This document shows positions 1-8,562 of a stretch of DNA of 64,000 nucleotides, piece by piece. The translations under genes and the position numbers were made by a program. How positions within the stretch are numbered: the first letter of the stretch is position 1; each line of letters begins with the position of its first letter. The notes under the pieces are model-generated. The model was not told the DNA's origin, searched no databases, and was given only the letters and a program-made list of their open reading frames with translations. The stretch covers positions 1-64,000 of the forward strand of contig NZ_JAAGPD010000053.1 in assembly GCF_017104565.1 (NCBI RefSeq). Reading direction: 5' to 3'. The stretch comes from Paraburkholderia sp. Tr-20389. Lineage in GTDB: Bacteria; Pseudomonadota; Gammaproteobacteria; Burkholderiales; Burkholderiaceae.

Positions 1-122
1 TCGGCACGAACGGCCGCAGCATCATCAATGCAACGGCAACGATCGGCGATGGTTTCAACTCGACGCCTTCGTCGTCGCGCAGCATGGTCGGTGTCGGTGC
101 AGGCATCATTCACCGGTTCTGA
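1..122 (+). CDS. Outer-membrane general porin, C-terminal fragment
   Basis: The reading frame is open from the left edge of the window and stops at TGA 120-122. The last residues, GAGIIHRF, show the alternating hydrophobic pattern and terminal aromatic residue of the closing strand of an outer-membrane beta-barrel, and His-Arg-Phe is the usual ending of Burkholderia-type trimeric porins. The complete porin at 9698-10846 ends the same way (GIRHRF). Only about 39 codons are present, so substrate and N-terminus cannot be judged. A strong rho-independent terminator follows at 205-232, which supports this being the true 3' end of a monocistronic gene. Confidence 0.75.
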   Translation, partial: GTNGRSIINATATIGDGFNSTPSSSRSMVGVGAGIIHRF

Positions 123-157
123 TGCGGCTTTTGCCGGCTTTGCCGTATGAACGCTGC

Positions 158-195
158 TTGACGTTTGCCTGAAGTGGTTTGACGTTTGCGTGAAG
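158..195 (+). repeat. Two-copy 17-bp tandem repeat after the porin gene
   Basis: The segments 158-174 and 179-195 agree at 16 of 17 bases (TTGACGTTTGC, one variable base, TGAAG) with a 21-bp period. They lie between the porin stop codon and its terminator, so they would be in the 3' untranslated part of the porin mRNA. The function is unknown. Confidence 0.5.
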
Positions 196-204
196 CAGGA
201 CAGG

Positions 205-232
205 GCGCCGCGATTGCGGCGCTTTGTTTTTT
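205..232 (+). terminator. Rho-independent terminator of the porin gene
   Basis: A perfect 7-bp GC stem (205-211 with 216-222, GATT loop) is followed by TTTGTTTTTT. The orientation matches the upstream porin. The rest of the 123-455 gap shows only a plausible promoter region for the ProQ-like gene. Confidence 0.85.
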
Positions 233-455
233 GGGCGGGCACACATGTTGTATCGGTGTATGCGTGTGGCGCGGGACCGGCGCTTGCAACTCGCGTCGGC
301 GGCTGAATCCTGCTTCATGACACGCCTGATCCGGCGTGACGACAGCAAACGGCCATCAACGGCGCGCATGATAGGCAGACGGCAACGACAGCCCGGCGGC
401 ATGAAGATGCTCAGCGGCTGCTACAATCCTGCGTCATTGCAATGAAGGTGAACAC

Positions 456-1115
456 ATGGGCTTTGAACAACTGGCGAAGCTGAGGGACGAACTCGCCAAG
501 CAGGCAAAAGCGCAGCGCAAGGAAAAACAGGCTGCGGACACGCACGCTGCCCACCCGGGCAAGGATGCGAAGGCAAAGGATTCGAAGGCCAGAGACGCGC
601 GCCCGGCAGGCAAGCCGGCCGCGAAGGCAGACCGGAAGCCGGCGCCCGCACGTCCGGCTCCGAAGCAGCAGAATCCCGTCGACCCCGTCGTCCATACCAT
701 CGGCAAACTGCAGAAGCGGTTTCCGCTGGCGTTTCCGAAGAATCCTGCGCCGAAGGTGGCGTTGAAAATCGGCATTCTCGACGATCTGCTCGCGCAGGCA
801 GGTGAACTTAAGCTGACCGAGCAGGAAGTCCGCGATGCCGTGAGCACCTGGTGCCGTGGTAGCCGCTACTGGGCGAGCCTGACGGAAGGCGCATCGCGCG
901 TCGATCTGACGGGCGCGGAAACGGGCAAGGTCACAGCGTCGGAATCCGCGTTTGCGCGTCGGCGTTCGGGCGGACGGACGAAACCGGCGACGGCGAAGGC
1001 TGCGGACAATGCGCCTGCTGTGGCTAAACCGGCGGATGAAGCGGCGGCTGCGCCCGCATCGGGCACGGACGGCAGTGAAGGCAACGCGCCCGCGGCAGAT
1101 CAGGCTCAAGGCTGA
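456..1115 (+). CDS. ProQ/FinO-domain RNA chaperone
   Basis: This 219-residue protein belongs to the ProQ/FinO family of RNA-binding proteins that bind structured small RNAs and mRNA 3' ends in the cytoplasm. Residues 1-70 are a charged Lys/Ala/Pro-rich, probably disordered linker. The conserved domain is about residues 75-165, with the family signature FPLAFPKNPAPKVALKIGI and then CRGSRYWASLTEGASRVDL. The tail to residue 219 is Ala/Pro-rich and low-complexity. The start ATG follows a GAAGGTGA ribosome binding site. FinO-like proteins with long disordered flanks are common in Burkholderiales. Its RNA targets cannot be inferred. It is convergent with the sugar ABC operon to the right, with about 200 bp of non-coding DNA between them. 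Confidence 0.88.
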   Translation: MGFEQLAKLRDELAKQAKAQRKEKQAADTHAAHPGKDAKAKDSKARDARPAGKPAAKADRKPAPARPAPKQQNPVDPVVHTIGKLQKRFPLAFPKNPAPKVALKIGILDDLLAQAGELKLTEQEVRDAVSTWCRGSRYWASLTEGASRVDLTGAETGKVTASESAFARRRSGGRTKPATAKAADNAPAVAKPADEAAAAPASGTDGSEGNAPAADQAQG

Positions 1116-1321
1116 TTGTGGGTCGGCTTGGGCCGGCGTTGAAAGTTTGAGGTTGCGGGAAACGGTGGCGGGTTTGCTGCTGCCTGTTTGTGATTTTACA
1201 TAAGATAAATTATCAACTTTTGGTCTGTAGGTCCCAAATAGAAATGTCGTGTTCTGGCTATTTACAGATGTCGTGTTTCTGAACGCTGCCAATCTGGCAG
1301 GCCGCGTGCCGGAGCAAGTGG

Positions 1322-2107
1322 TTACGAAGCCTGCCCCCGCATCGCCCGGTACTCTCGCCGGACGATATCCATCAACTCCGCAACGGACGTACTGACCGAC
1401 TCCCGCTCATAAGTCACGCGTCCACGCTGCATCAGCATCACGCGGTCCGCGATATCGAGTGTCTGCGCGTAGTTGTGCATGATCATGATGATCGACAGAC
1501 CGCCTTTCTCCTTGAGCCGCAGAATCAGGTCGATGATCAGCCCCGCCTCGCGCGCGCCCATCGCGGCGAGCGGTTCGTCGAGCAACAGGATCTTCGCGTT
1601 CGAATTGACCGCGCGCGCGACCGCGATGGCCTGCCGCTGTCCGCCCGACAATTGCTCGACGGGCAGATCCACGGAAGGCACGTGCACGCCGATCTCTTCG
1701 AGGCATTCCGCCGCGCGCGCACGCATCGCCTTATGGTTCAGCAGACGGAACGGACCGGGTCGAACGATCTCCCGGTTCAGGAACATGTTGTGATAGATGC
1801 TGAGCGAATTGGCGAGCGCGAGATCCTGATACACACATTCGATACCCAGCGCGCGCGCGTGATCGACCGAACGCAGCAAGGTCTCGTCACCGCCCAGAAA
1901 AAGCTTGCCGCTCGTCTGCTGATGAAAGCCCGTCAGAATCTTGATGAGCGTCGATTTACCCGCGCCGTTGTCGCCGAGAATCCCGAGAATCTCGCCCTGC
2001 CGCAGCGACAGCGAGACACCGTCGAGCGCCGTCACGGCGCCGAAACGCTTGACGATATCTTCTCCGCGCAACGCCTGGGCCGGTGACGACGACGGCATCG
2101 ACGACAT
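1322..2107 (-). CDS. CUT2 sugar ABC transporter, single-domain ATP-binding protein
   Basis: This 261-residue ATPase energises the adjacent sugar importer. Walker A is GDNGAGKST (residues 45-53), the signature LSGGQ is at 153-157 and Walker B ILLLDEP at 173-179. It has one nucleotide-binding domain. Classical CUT2 ATPases such as RbsA and XylG carry two in about 500 residues, so this resembles the FrcA type, which presumably works as a homodimer. The ATG at 2107 overlaps the permease stop by one base (TGATG) and has a GGGAGGA ribosome binding site. Longer upstream reading in the same frame lies inside the permease gene and is not a real extension. It is the last gene of a binding protein-permease-ATPase operon. 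Confidence 0.9.
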   Translation of the reverse strand: MSSMPSSSPAQALRGEDIVKRFGAVTALDGVSLSLRQGEILGILGDNGAGKSTLIKILTGFHQQTSGKLFLGGDETLLRSVDHARALGIECVYQDLALANSLSIYHNMFLNREIVRPGPFRLLNHKAMRARAAECLEEIGVHVPSVDLPVEQLSGGQRQAIAVARAVNSNAKILLLDEPLAAMGAREAGLIIDLILRLKEKGGLSIIMIMHNYAQTLDIADRVMLMQRGRVTYERESVSTSVAELMDIVRREYRAMRGQAS

Positions 2108-3105
2108 CACGATCCTCCCTTGCGCGCCAGACGAACGACGTGAATGTTGAAGATCATCGCCGCGAGAATCGCTCCACCCAGAATCATGTTGAACGTGAAG
2201 GCGTTGATGCCGATCAGCGTGAAGCCGTCGTTCAGAATGCCGAGCACGGCCGCGCCGATCAGCCCGCCGATGATCGTCCCCGAGCCGCCCGCGAGCGGCG
2301 TGCCGCCGATCACCGCGGCCGCCACGGCGAGGAACATGATCTGATTGCCGCCCGCTTGCGGATCGATCGACGAAATGCGGAAGCCTTCCAGAATGCCCGT
2401 AAAGCCCGCCAGCAACGCGGCGAGGATGAAATTGCCGAGCTTCAGACGGCGCACATGAATCCCCGCCTCGCTCGCGCCCAACGGATTCGCGCCCGACGCA
2501 ATCGTATGGAGCCCCCAGCGCGTATGACGCAGCGTGACATGCATGATCGCGGCCAGCGCGATCGTCCAGATGATTTCGCTGTAGCCCCACGCGCCCATGA
2601 ATTCGGCGAACATGCCGTCTTCGGGCGGCGACACGGGCGTGCCGCGAGAGATCGTCAAGGTGAAGCCGTTCACGAAGAACAGCGTGCCGAGCGTCGTCAC
2701 GAACGACGGTATGCGCAGATACACCGACACCGCGCCGTTAATCAGCCCGATCACGCCCGCTGCCACGACACCGGCGATCACCGCGAGCCACGCGGGCGCG
2801 CCCGCCTCGTGCGCGAAATGCATTACGAACGGCGCGAACGCAAAGACCATGCCGGCGGACAGATCGATCTCGCCGCCGATCATCAACATGATCTCGCCGA
2901 ACGCGATGATGGCGACGGGCGCGATGAACTGCGACAGATTCTTCAGACTCGCGTCCGTCAGCAGGAAGTCGTGGTTCGCGGTCTCGAAGTACGCGCACAG
3001 AATGATCGCAACCAGCAGGATGCGAATCTCGCTCGAGCGCACGATCGACCGCGACCATAGCCGCGGCCGTTGCGCTTTCGTTGTATCCGTCACGGAAGAC
3101 GTCAC
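2107..3105 (-). CDS. CUT2 sugar ABC transporter permease (RbsC/FrcC-like)
   Basis: This 332-residue inner-membrane protein has 8-10 hydrophobic segments and the glycine-rich signature of branched sugar permeases (GGEIDLSAGMVFAF near residue 77, then GTLFFVNG, and GGTPLAGGSGTIIGG near the C-terminus). It forms the membrane channel for the binding protein encoded just upstream. The start is taken as GTG 3105, which overlaps the binding-protein stop as GTGA. The purine-rich AAGGGG lies very close to this GTG, so initiation probably depends on translational coupling. No nearer ATG exists in frame. The substrate is probably a monosaccharide or polyol, but the sequence alone does not tell. Confidence 0.9.
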   Translation of the reverse strand: MTSSVTDTTKAQRPRLWSRSIVRSSEIRILLVAIILCAYFETANHDFLLTDASLKNLSQFIAPVAIIAFGEIMLMIGGEIDLSAGMVFAFAPFVMHFAHEAGAPAWLAVIAGVVAAGVIGLINGAVSVYLRIPSFVTTLGTLFFVNGFTLTISRGTPVSPPEDGMFAEFMGAWGYSEIIWTIALAAIMHVTLRHTRWGLHTIASGANPLGASEAGIHVRRLKLGNFILAALLAGFTGILEGFRISSIDPQAGGNQIMFLAVAAAVIGGTPLAGGSGTIIGGLIGAAVLGILNDGFTLIGINAFTFNMILGGAILAAMIFNIHVVRLARKGGS

Positions 3106-4181
3106 CCCTTGATCGCTCCCGAACGCGGCACGATTTCAGGCTTCGTACTCTTGCCTTCGTAGCGTGTCGACGTGTTGAGATAGGGATCGACGGAACCCTT
3201 CGTCACGAACTTCAGGCCCGTATTCACGTTCGCCGGCCCGACGAGACCGCCCGACGCGAGATACACGAACGCCTGCATCACGGTATAGAAACCCTGCACA
3301 TACGGCTGCTGATCGATCGTGAAATCGAGGAAGCCGTCGTGGATCAGCTGGACCGTGCGCGGCAGCAGATCGAAGCCGCCGCCATGCACGCCCTTCGACG
3401 GCAGGTTGTTCTCCTTCATCACCTCGGCGACACCCTGCGTGCTGCCGGCATCGACGGCGAACATGCCTTTCAGATCCTGATGGCCCAGATAGAACGACTT
3501 GATCTTCGACAGTTCTTCGTTGACCGTCGCACCCGTCGCGATGGTCTGTACATCGATCTTCTTGCCCGACTTCTTGATGGCGGCAACGGCGCCGTCGAGG
3601 CGCGGCTGGATGTTGAGCTGCCCCGGCGTCGCGATGAAGAGCCCGACCAGACCGCTGTCGATCAGACTCGCGATGCGCTCGCCCATCTGATAGCCCGACA
3701 GGTACAGATCCTGGCCGATATAGCTCAGCCGTGGATTCGACGAACCCTGCGGTGCATCGGCGTTGTACGCAAACACGGGAATGCCGGCGTCGAGCGCGGC
3801 CTGGATCGGCTTGTCGAACGCCTTCGGATCGACGATCGGCACGGCGATCGCGTCGGCCTTCCCGGCAATCGCGGCGTTGACGGCGTTGACCATCTCGGCG
3901 ATGTCGGCGTTGGCCGAACCCGTCCACTGGTAGTCCATGCCGAGCAACGCCGTGGAGTCCTGAATGCCGTATTGCGTCGGGACAAAAAACGGATTCGTCG
4001 TCACGTGATTGACGAAGACGATCTTCCAGCGCTTGTGCGCGGGAAACGGCCCGCCCTCGGCAGCCTGCGCCGGCGTGACCACGCCGCCCAGCAGCGCCAT
4101 TGCCGCTCCCAGCGCGGCGCCTTGCAGCATGCCGCGACGCATGCCCTGCACTTCGTCTTGGGGTTCCTGCTTTCCGGCCAT
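3102..4181 (-). CDS. Periplasmic sugar-binding protein of a CUT2 ABC transporter
   Basis: This 359-residue protein has the type I periplasmic-binding fold of the ribose/xylose family: a first strand WKIVFVNHVTTNPFF, then AIAGKADAIAVPIVDP and the hinge-proximal FAYNADAP. The N-terminus reads MRRGMLQGAALGAAMALL before an AQA cleavage site, so export may be by Tat or Sec. The ATG at 4181 has a GGAGGA ribosome binding site seven bases upstream; the ATG-less extension to 4280 has none. It is the first gene of the transporter operon, and no dedicated regulator or kinase gene is adjacent, so the ligand is undefined. Confidence 0.88.
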   Translation of the reverse strand: MAGKQEPQDEVQGMRRGMLQGAALGAAMALLGGVVTPAQAAEGGPFPAHKRWKIVFVNHVTTNPFFVPTQYGIQDSTALLGMDYQWTGSANADIAEMVNAVNAAIAGKADAIAVPIVDPKAFDKPIQAALDAGIPVFAYNADAPQGSSNPRLSYIGQDLYLSGYQMGERIASLIDSGLVGLFIATPGQLNIQPRLDGAVAAIKKSGKKIDVQTIATGATVNEELSKIKSFYLGHQDLKGMFAVDAGSTQGVAEVMKENNLPSKGVHGGGFDLLPRTVQLIHDGFLDFTIDQQPYVQGFYTVMQAFVYLASGGLVGPANVNTGLKFVTKGSVDPYLNTSTRYEGKSTKPEIVPRSGAIKG

Positions 4182-4541
4182 GTCATCCTCCAGACTTTGA
4201 GTTATTGAATAACTTGCTGTGCATGACGGCGCAGGCGAGGAAAGCGCCGGTGCCGGGCGGCACCACACTTCACGAATCACGTGTGCATGCGCGTGCGCCT
4301 GACGACGACCTCGCGGAAAATCCTATATCACGGCCTTTGAGCGAATAATCAACGTATACCCTAAAAGTAGTCGGACTATTTCAGGGCGGCGTTGCCGCGC
4401 CCTGCCCGTGCCCAACCATTGGGACCGGATTGAGGCTCACGGACCCTCCGTCGACGCATCAATCGACGCATCAAAAAAGAAGGCCCGGAACAGGCGTCCG
4501 GGCCTTGCAGGCTTTCCGTATGGCTTCGTGACAAAGACGCG
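4182..4541. other. Intergenic region between lipoprotein and sugar transporter
   Basis: This 360-bp gap holds the 5' region of the leftward sugar transporter operon and, at its right end, the terminator of the lipoprotein gene. The AT-richest part is 4318-4380 and probably contains the transporter promoter, but no clear -35/-10 pair or operator was identified. No credible gene is present. Confidence 0.5.
4473..4506 (-). terminator. Rho-independent terminator of the lipoprotein gene
   Basis: A perfect 10-bp stem (4480-4489 with 4497-4506) is followed on the minus strand by CTTTTTT. It lies 36 bp past the stop codon of the lipoprotein gene and would isolate it from the sugar transporter. Confidence 0.85.
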
Positions 4542-5006
4542 TCACTGCCCCGACGCATGCGATCGCAGATACGCGACATACCCATTCTGCGTCTTCAGAA
4601 TCTTGTCAGCGCACTCGTCGTAATCGGACCCCTTGGCGTTGTCAGCGCCATACATCCCGCGACACTGCGCAAACAACGTGAGCGTCGCGCCGCCGGGTCT
4701 GGCCACCCGTGTCGCTGAGAAAGCCACCTTGCCCGAGCTGTAGGGAACGTCCGTTTCGATCGCCGATGCGTCGGCGCGCGTCACCGACGTATCCGAGTGC
4801 TGCTCGACATAGCGCTTCGTCGCCGCCCACGCGGCATCGCACTGCGCCTGTTCGCAATCGGCGGCCGCATTGTGCTGGGCGTCGGCGAGGCTGTTTTCGT
4901 TGTGGCGATACTGCTGCGCCTGCAGCGCTTCCTTTTCGGCGGACGAGCAACCCGCGAGCATGAGCGCAACGAGGGCAACGGGCGCGAAGGCATGGATCTT
5001 TTTCAC
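4542..5006 (-). CDS. Small lipoprotein of unknown function
   Basis: This is a predicted lipoprotein of about 154 residues. The N-terminus MKKIHAFAPVALVALMLAGC is a type II signal peptide with lipobox LAGC followed by Ser-Ser, which favours outer-membrane sorting. The mature part has four further cysteines (CEQAQC, CRGMYG, CADKIL), suggesting two disulfides, and resembles no family I can name. The start is taken as GTG 5006. A TTG two codons upstream (5012) is possible because the GGGAAG ribosome binding site sits between both. It is monocistronic, with its own terminator downstream and an RpiR regulator gene in the same direction upstream. Confidence 0.7.
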   Translation of the reverse strand: MKKIHAFAPVALVALMLAGCSSAEKEALQAQQYRHNENSLADAQHNAAADCEQAQCDAAWAATKRYVEQHSDTSVTRADASAIETDVPYSSGKVAFSATRVARPGGATLTLFAQCRGMYGADNAKGSDYDECADKILKTQNGYVAYLRSHASGQ

Positions 5007-5091
5007 GAGCAAGGCTTCCCTGGTCAGAGTCGAGCGCGATTATAGCCGCGCGCCTCGCGCATTCGCAGATCCGCCCGATGAGCGGCGCATG

Positions 5092-6099
5092 CTAATCCGT
5101 CTCGATGCCCAGCGCCGTGATCAGCCGCTCGCGCCTCGACAGCGCCTGTAGCGAGCGCTTGCCGAGATGCGTCGCAACCAGGTTCAGCAAGCCTTCGCAG
5201 AAGATCAGATACGCGCCCATGCTGTTGCTGAAGAAGCTGCTCTCGTGCGGTATCAGGAACGCATGACGCGCGGGCGGCACGAGCGGCGACGCGAGCGTAT
5301 CGGTGATCGCGATCACGGTCATGCCCGCTTCCGCGGCCGCCGCGGCCGCATCGGCAACGCTGCGCGTATAGGGCGCGACACTCGATACGACCACCACGTC
5401 GCCCGGCTGCAACTGCGCGAGCCCTTCCGCCACGCCGAGCCCTTGTGCATCGAGCAGCGCGACGTCGGTGCGGATCATACCGAGCCCGTAGCACAGAAAA
5501 CTGGCCAGCGAACTGAATTGCCGCAACGCATGCACGCGCACGCGCGGCGCGTCGGCGAGCAGCGCAGCCGCGCCGCGCAGGTCGGCCGGCGACAGGCGCG
5601 CGAGAAACGTCTCGACATTGCCGATCGATTCATGCGCGAGTTGCGCGACGACTTCGATTTCCGGCGATGTGCCGCCGTGAGCGGGCATCTGCATGCGCGC
5701 CTCTTTTCCGGCGACGAGCCGCTCGGCCTGATGCGTATAGAAGTGCCGATGGCGCTGTGCAAGGCTGTCGCGAAACACGCTCTGAAAATCCGCGAAGCCC
5801 GCATAGCCCAGCTTCGTGCAAAGACGCGTCAGGGTCGAAGCGTTCACGTCCAGCGCAGTCGCCAGATCCGTGATGGTGCGCACGGCGACTTCCTCCGGCC
5901 GTTCGAGCAGCTTCGCCAGCACCGTGTGCGCCTTGCCGCCGAGCGAAACGTCCGCCTCGTCGCGGCCGATGCGCACCACCAGCTCCCGCAGCCCGTCGAC
6001 GCTGCGCGGCGCGCCGGCCGTCGCGCCGGGCGCCATCGCCTCGCTCTCCGTGGTGTTATTCGCGGCCTTGCGGCGCGTGTTGCGTTTGTCTGTGTCCAT
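5092..6099 (-). CDS. RpiR/MurR-family transcriptional regulator
   Basis: This 335-residue regulator has an N-terminal HTH_6 domain (roughly residues 35-110, with the recognition helix around NASTLTRLCTKLGYAGF) and a C-terminal SIS sugar-isomerase-like sensor domain (about 155-290, GDVVVVSSVAPYTRSVADAA). RpiR proteins usually sense phosphosugars, but members adjoining amino-acid uptake genes exist. It is the last gene of the glnH-glnP-glnQ-C45 operon, overlapping the C45 gene by 44 bp. The start is taken as ATG 6099; an ATG at 6138 would add 13 residues and a longer overlap. It is the obvious candidate regulator of the operon and of the repeat elements at 9397-9447. Confidence 0.85.
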   Translation of the reverse strand: MDTDKRNTRRKAANNTTESEAMAPGATAGAPRSVDGLRELVVRIGRDEADVSLGGKAHTVLAKLLERPEEVAVRTITDLATALDVNASTLTRLCTKLGYAGFADFQSVFRDSLAQRHRHFYTHQAERLVAGKEARMQMPAHGGTSPEIEVVAQLAHESIGNVETFLARLSPADLRGAAALLADAPRVRVHALRQFSSLASFLCYGLGMIRTDVALLDAQGLGVAEGLAQLQPGDVVVVSSVAPYTRSVADAAAAAAEAGMTVIAITDTLASPLVPPARHAFLIPHESSFFSNSMGAYLIFCEGLLNLVATHLGKRSLQALSRRERLITALGIETD

Positions 6100-7153
6100 C
6101 GATGAACCGGTAGCGCGGCGGCGTCCCAGGCTGTTCATAAACGTCCCATTCTATGTGAGACGTCCGGATCACGATATCGGCCGTTGCGAGTGTGTTCTCG
6201 TCGTCGGGGTCGTCGGGCGCGGCGCGATAGATCGGCAGCGACGACGCGTCGTGCGTATCGGCGAGGATCGCAAGCGGATCGGGCGCGCGTCCCGCTTCGC
6301 GCGCTTCGTTCAGCAGCGCATCGCCGCGCCGCTGACGGTCGCGCGAAGAATCCGTCACGATCTGCGCGAACCCGCTCATCGCCGGGTGAATCGCGTGATT
6401 CGCATGCAGCGACGGCTCGCCGATCTCGCGCACCGAGCAGCCCTGCGAGCTGAATTCGACACTGACCAGGACGGGATGCGCGCGATGGCCGAGCGTCAGA
6501 TGGAAGCCGCCTGCACGCGGGTTGTCGTGCAACACGGCAACGGCCGCGTCGAGCGTCGACGCATCGAGCACGGCGCGCGTGAGCACCATGCGCGGCACGC
6601 CCGCATCGACACCGCGCTGCCGCAGATTGTTGACCGTGACGGCAAGGCCCGCCTCCGTCACCGCGAATGTGTGCCCCGGCAGCGAGCCGGGATACACGAA
6701 GGCCGCAAAACCCGGACTCCCGTCGATACGGCATTCGGCGATCGCGCAATGTCCCGCGAAGCCGGGGTCGCCGTCTTCGTTATGAACGATGCGGGCAATG
6801 CGCCGGTCGACGTCCGCCGGCAATTGCACGGTGGTGCATCCATCGGGCGAGGCGGCCCATACGTCGCCGCGGCAGTTCCACAGGAAGACGTCGTCGAACG
6901 GCACGCGCAGGCCGTCCGCGAGTCCCTGCAACTCCGACCAGATACGCGGAAAACGTTGCTGGACGTGCGCAGCCATGGCAGCCGCCAGCGGCGAACCGCG
7001 CCATTGCATCACCTCGTGCCACGCAGCGGTGTGCAACAGATGACGATGCACGGCCGACGCGCCGAAGCGCCCCAGCGCCTGACCCGCCTCGTAAGGCGAG
7101 CCCGAAACTTCGATCAAACCAAGTGCAGGCATGTGAGCACAATCATTCGACAT
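6056..7153 (-). CDS. C45-family acyl-CoA:6-APA acyltransferase-like Ntn hydrolase
   Basis: This 365-residue protein is similar to the penicillin acyltransferase/C45 peptidase family, whose members self-cleave before a cysteine that becomes the N-terminal nucleophile. The expected site is visible as DGC-TTV with Cys106, placing a 105-residue alpha chain before a roughly 260-residue beta chain. It follows VFLWNCRGD, another family hallmark, and the beta chain carries the NEDGD and FAAFVYPGSLPGHTFA stretches. There is no signal peptide, so a cytoplasmic amidohydrolase acting on N-acyl amino acids or peptides is likely. It overlaps glnQ by 11 bp, which ties its substrate or product to glutamine-type amino-acid uptake. 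A second ATG at 7132 is a possible start. Confidence 0.82.
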   Translation of the reverse strand: MSNDCAHMPALGLIEVSGSPYEAGQALGRFGASAVHRHLLHTAAWHEVMQWRGSPLAAAMAAHVQQRFPRIWSELQGLADGLRVPFDDVFLWNCRGDVWAASPDGCTTVQLPADVDRRIARIVHNEDGDPGFAGHCAIAECRIDGSPGFAAFVYPGSLPGHTFAVTEAGLAVTVNNLRQRGVDAGVPRMVLTRAVLDASTLDAAVAVLHDNPRAGGFHLTLGHRAHPVLVSVEFSSQGCSVREIGEPSLHANHAIHPAMSGFAQIVTDSSRDRQRRGDALLNEAREAGRAPDPLAILADTHDASSLPIYRAAPDDPDDENTLATADIVIRTSHIEWDVYEQPGTPPRYRFIDGHRQTQHAPQGRE

Positions 7154-7883
7154 GTTGAAGAAAATCGCGCAAGCGCTGATTCGGCGGATTGTCGAGCAGT
7201 TCGACGGGCGGTCCGTCGACGGTGATGTGGCCGTGCTCCATGAAAATCAGCCGCGTGCCGACCTTGCGCGCGAACGTCATCTCGTGCGTCACGACGACCA
7301 TCGTCATCCCCTCCTCCGCAAGCGACTGCATCACGCGCAGCACTTCCTGGCGCAGCTCGGGATCGAGCGCGGAAGTCGGCTCGTCGAACAACATCAGCTT
7401 CGGCTTCACGGCGAGCGCGCGCGCTATCGCGACACGCTGCTGCTGGCCGCCCGACAACTCGCTCGCGTAGTGACTCACACGGGAAGCCAGTCCCACTTTC
7501 GCGAGCAATTCTTTCGCGAGCGACTCCGCCTCTTCCTTGCCCATGCCGCGCACCTGGCGCGGACCGAACGCGACGTTTTCGAGCGCCGTCAACTGCGGGA
7601 ACAGATTGAACTGCTGGAACACCATGCCCGCTTCCTTGCGGATTTCGCGGACCTTCCTCGTTCCACCGAGCACGCTGATTCCATCGACGATCAGATCGCC
7701 GCCGTCGATCTGCTCCAGCGCATTGATACAACGCAGCAGCGTCGACTTGCCCGAACCCGACGGGCCGATCAGTACGACGACCTCGCCCGCGCGGATGTCG
7801 AGATCGACGCCGTCGAGCACGGTCGTTTGCCCGAAGCGCTTCGTCACCTTCCTGAATTCCACCATGTTCGCGAGCGCGTTCAT
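7143..7883 (-). CDS. glnQ: Glutamine-type amino-acid ABC transporter ATPase
   Basis: This 246-residue ATPase drives uptake through GlnP. It carries Walker [10 protein letters not shown], the Q-loop region [15 protein letters not shown] typical of polar amino-acid transporters, signature LSGGQQQR, and Walker [15 protein letters not shown] followed by the switch histidine in VVVTHE. The ATG at 7883 overlaps the glnP stop as ATGA. A longer in-frame stretch to 7943 lies within glnP. The family covers glutamine, histidine and general L-amino-acid systems; the glutamine assignment comes from the partner genes glnH and glnP. Confidence 0.9.
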   Translation of the reverse strand: MNALANMVEFRKVTKRFGQTTVLDGVDLDIRAGEVVVLIGPSGSGKSTLLRCINALEQIDGGDLIVDGISVLGGTRKVREIRKEAGMVFQQFNLFPQLTALENVAFGPRQVRGMGKEEAESLAKELLAKVGLASRVSHYASELSGGQQQRVAIARALAVKPKLMLFDEPTSALDPELRQEVLRVMQSLAEEGMTMVVVTHEMTFARKVGTRLIFMEHGHITVDGPPVELLDNPPNQRLRDFLQHVE

Positions 7884-8536
7884 AGCATCCGCATCCTCTT
7901 TTCCATCGTGCGCAGACAGAATGTCAGCACGCCGATCATGCACAGATAAATCGCGGCCACGGCCGTCCAGATTTCAACCGCCCGAAAATTCGAGGCCATG
8001 ATTTCCTGGCCCTGGCGCGTGAGTTCGCCGACGCCGATCACGATGAACAGCGACGTGTCCTTCAGGCTCACGATGAACTGGTTGCCGAGCGAAGGCGTCA
8101 TGCGCCGGATCGCAACCGGGCCGATCACGAACGCGAGCACGCGCCACATCGGCATGCCGAGCGCGAGGCCCGCTTCCTTCAGGCCGCGCGGCACCGACAG
8201 AAACGCGCCGCGTACGATCTCGGCGATATAGGCGCCCGAGTTCACGACGATCGACACGACGGCGGCCGTCATCGCATCGACGCGCACGTTGAGCAGCACG
8301 GGCAGCGCGAAGTAGATGAACATCACCTGCACGACGATCGGCGTGCCGCGCACGAACTCCACGTACACGAACGCGATCTTCTGCATCAGCGCGTTGCCGT
8401 ACGCGCGCATCAGGCCGAACAGGAACCCGACGGCAAGGCCGCCCGCCAGGCCCACCACGGTAATCAGCACCGTCAGCTTTGCGCCCTGCAGCAACGCAGG
8501 CAATGCATTGATGACGACGGACAGATCGAACTGCAT
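7880..8536 (-). CDS. glnP: Glutamine ABC transporter permease
   Basis: This 218-residue inner-membrane permease closely follows the E. coli GlnP pattern: it begins MQFDLSVV, then [34 protein letters not shown] and the EAA-loop [18 protein letters not shown], followed by [20 protein letters not shown]. Five or so transmembrane helices are apparent, and it should form a homodimeric channel. The ATG at 8536 has a GGGAGAG ribosome binding site. It lies 26 bp downstream of glnH and overlaps glnQ by 4 bp, so the three genes form one transport unit. Confidence 0.93.
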   Translation of the reverse strand: MQFDLSVVINALPALLQGAKLTVLITVVGLAGGLAVGFLFGLMRAYGNALMQKIAFVYVEFVRGTPIVVQVMFIYFALPVLLNVRVDAMTAAVVSIVVNSGAYIAEIVRGAFLSVPRGLKEAGLALGMPMWRVLAFVIGPVAIRRMTPSLGNQFIVSLKDTSLFIVIGVGELTRQGQEIMASNFRAVEIWTAVAAIYLCMIGVLTFCLRTMEKRMRML

Positions 8537-8562
8537 GGCTACTCTCCCGCTGCCGATGTTGT

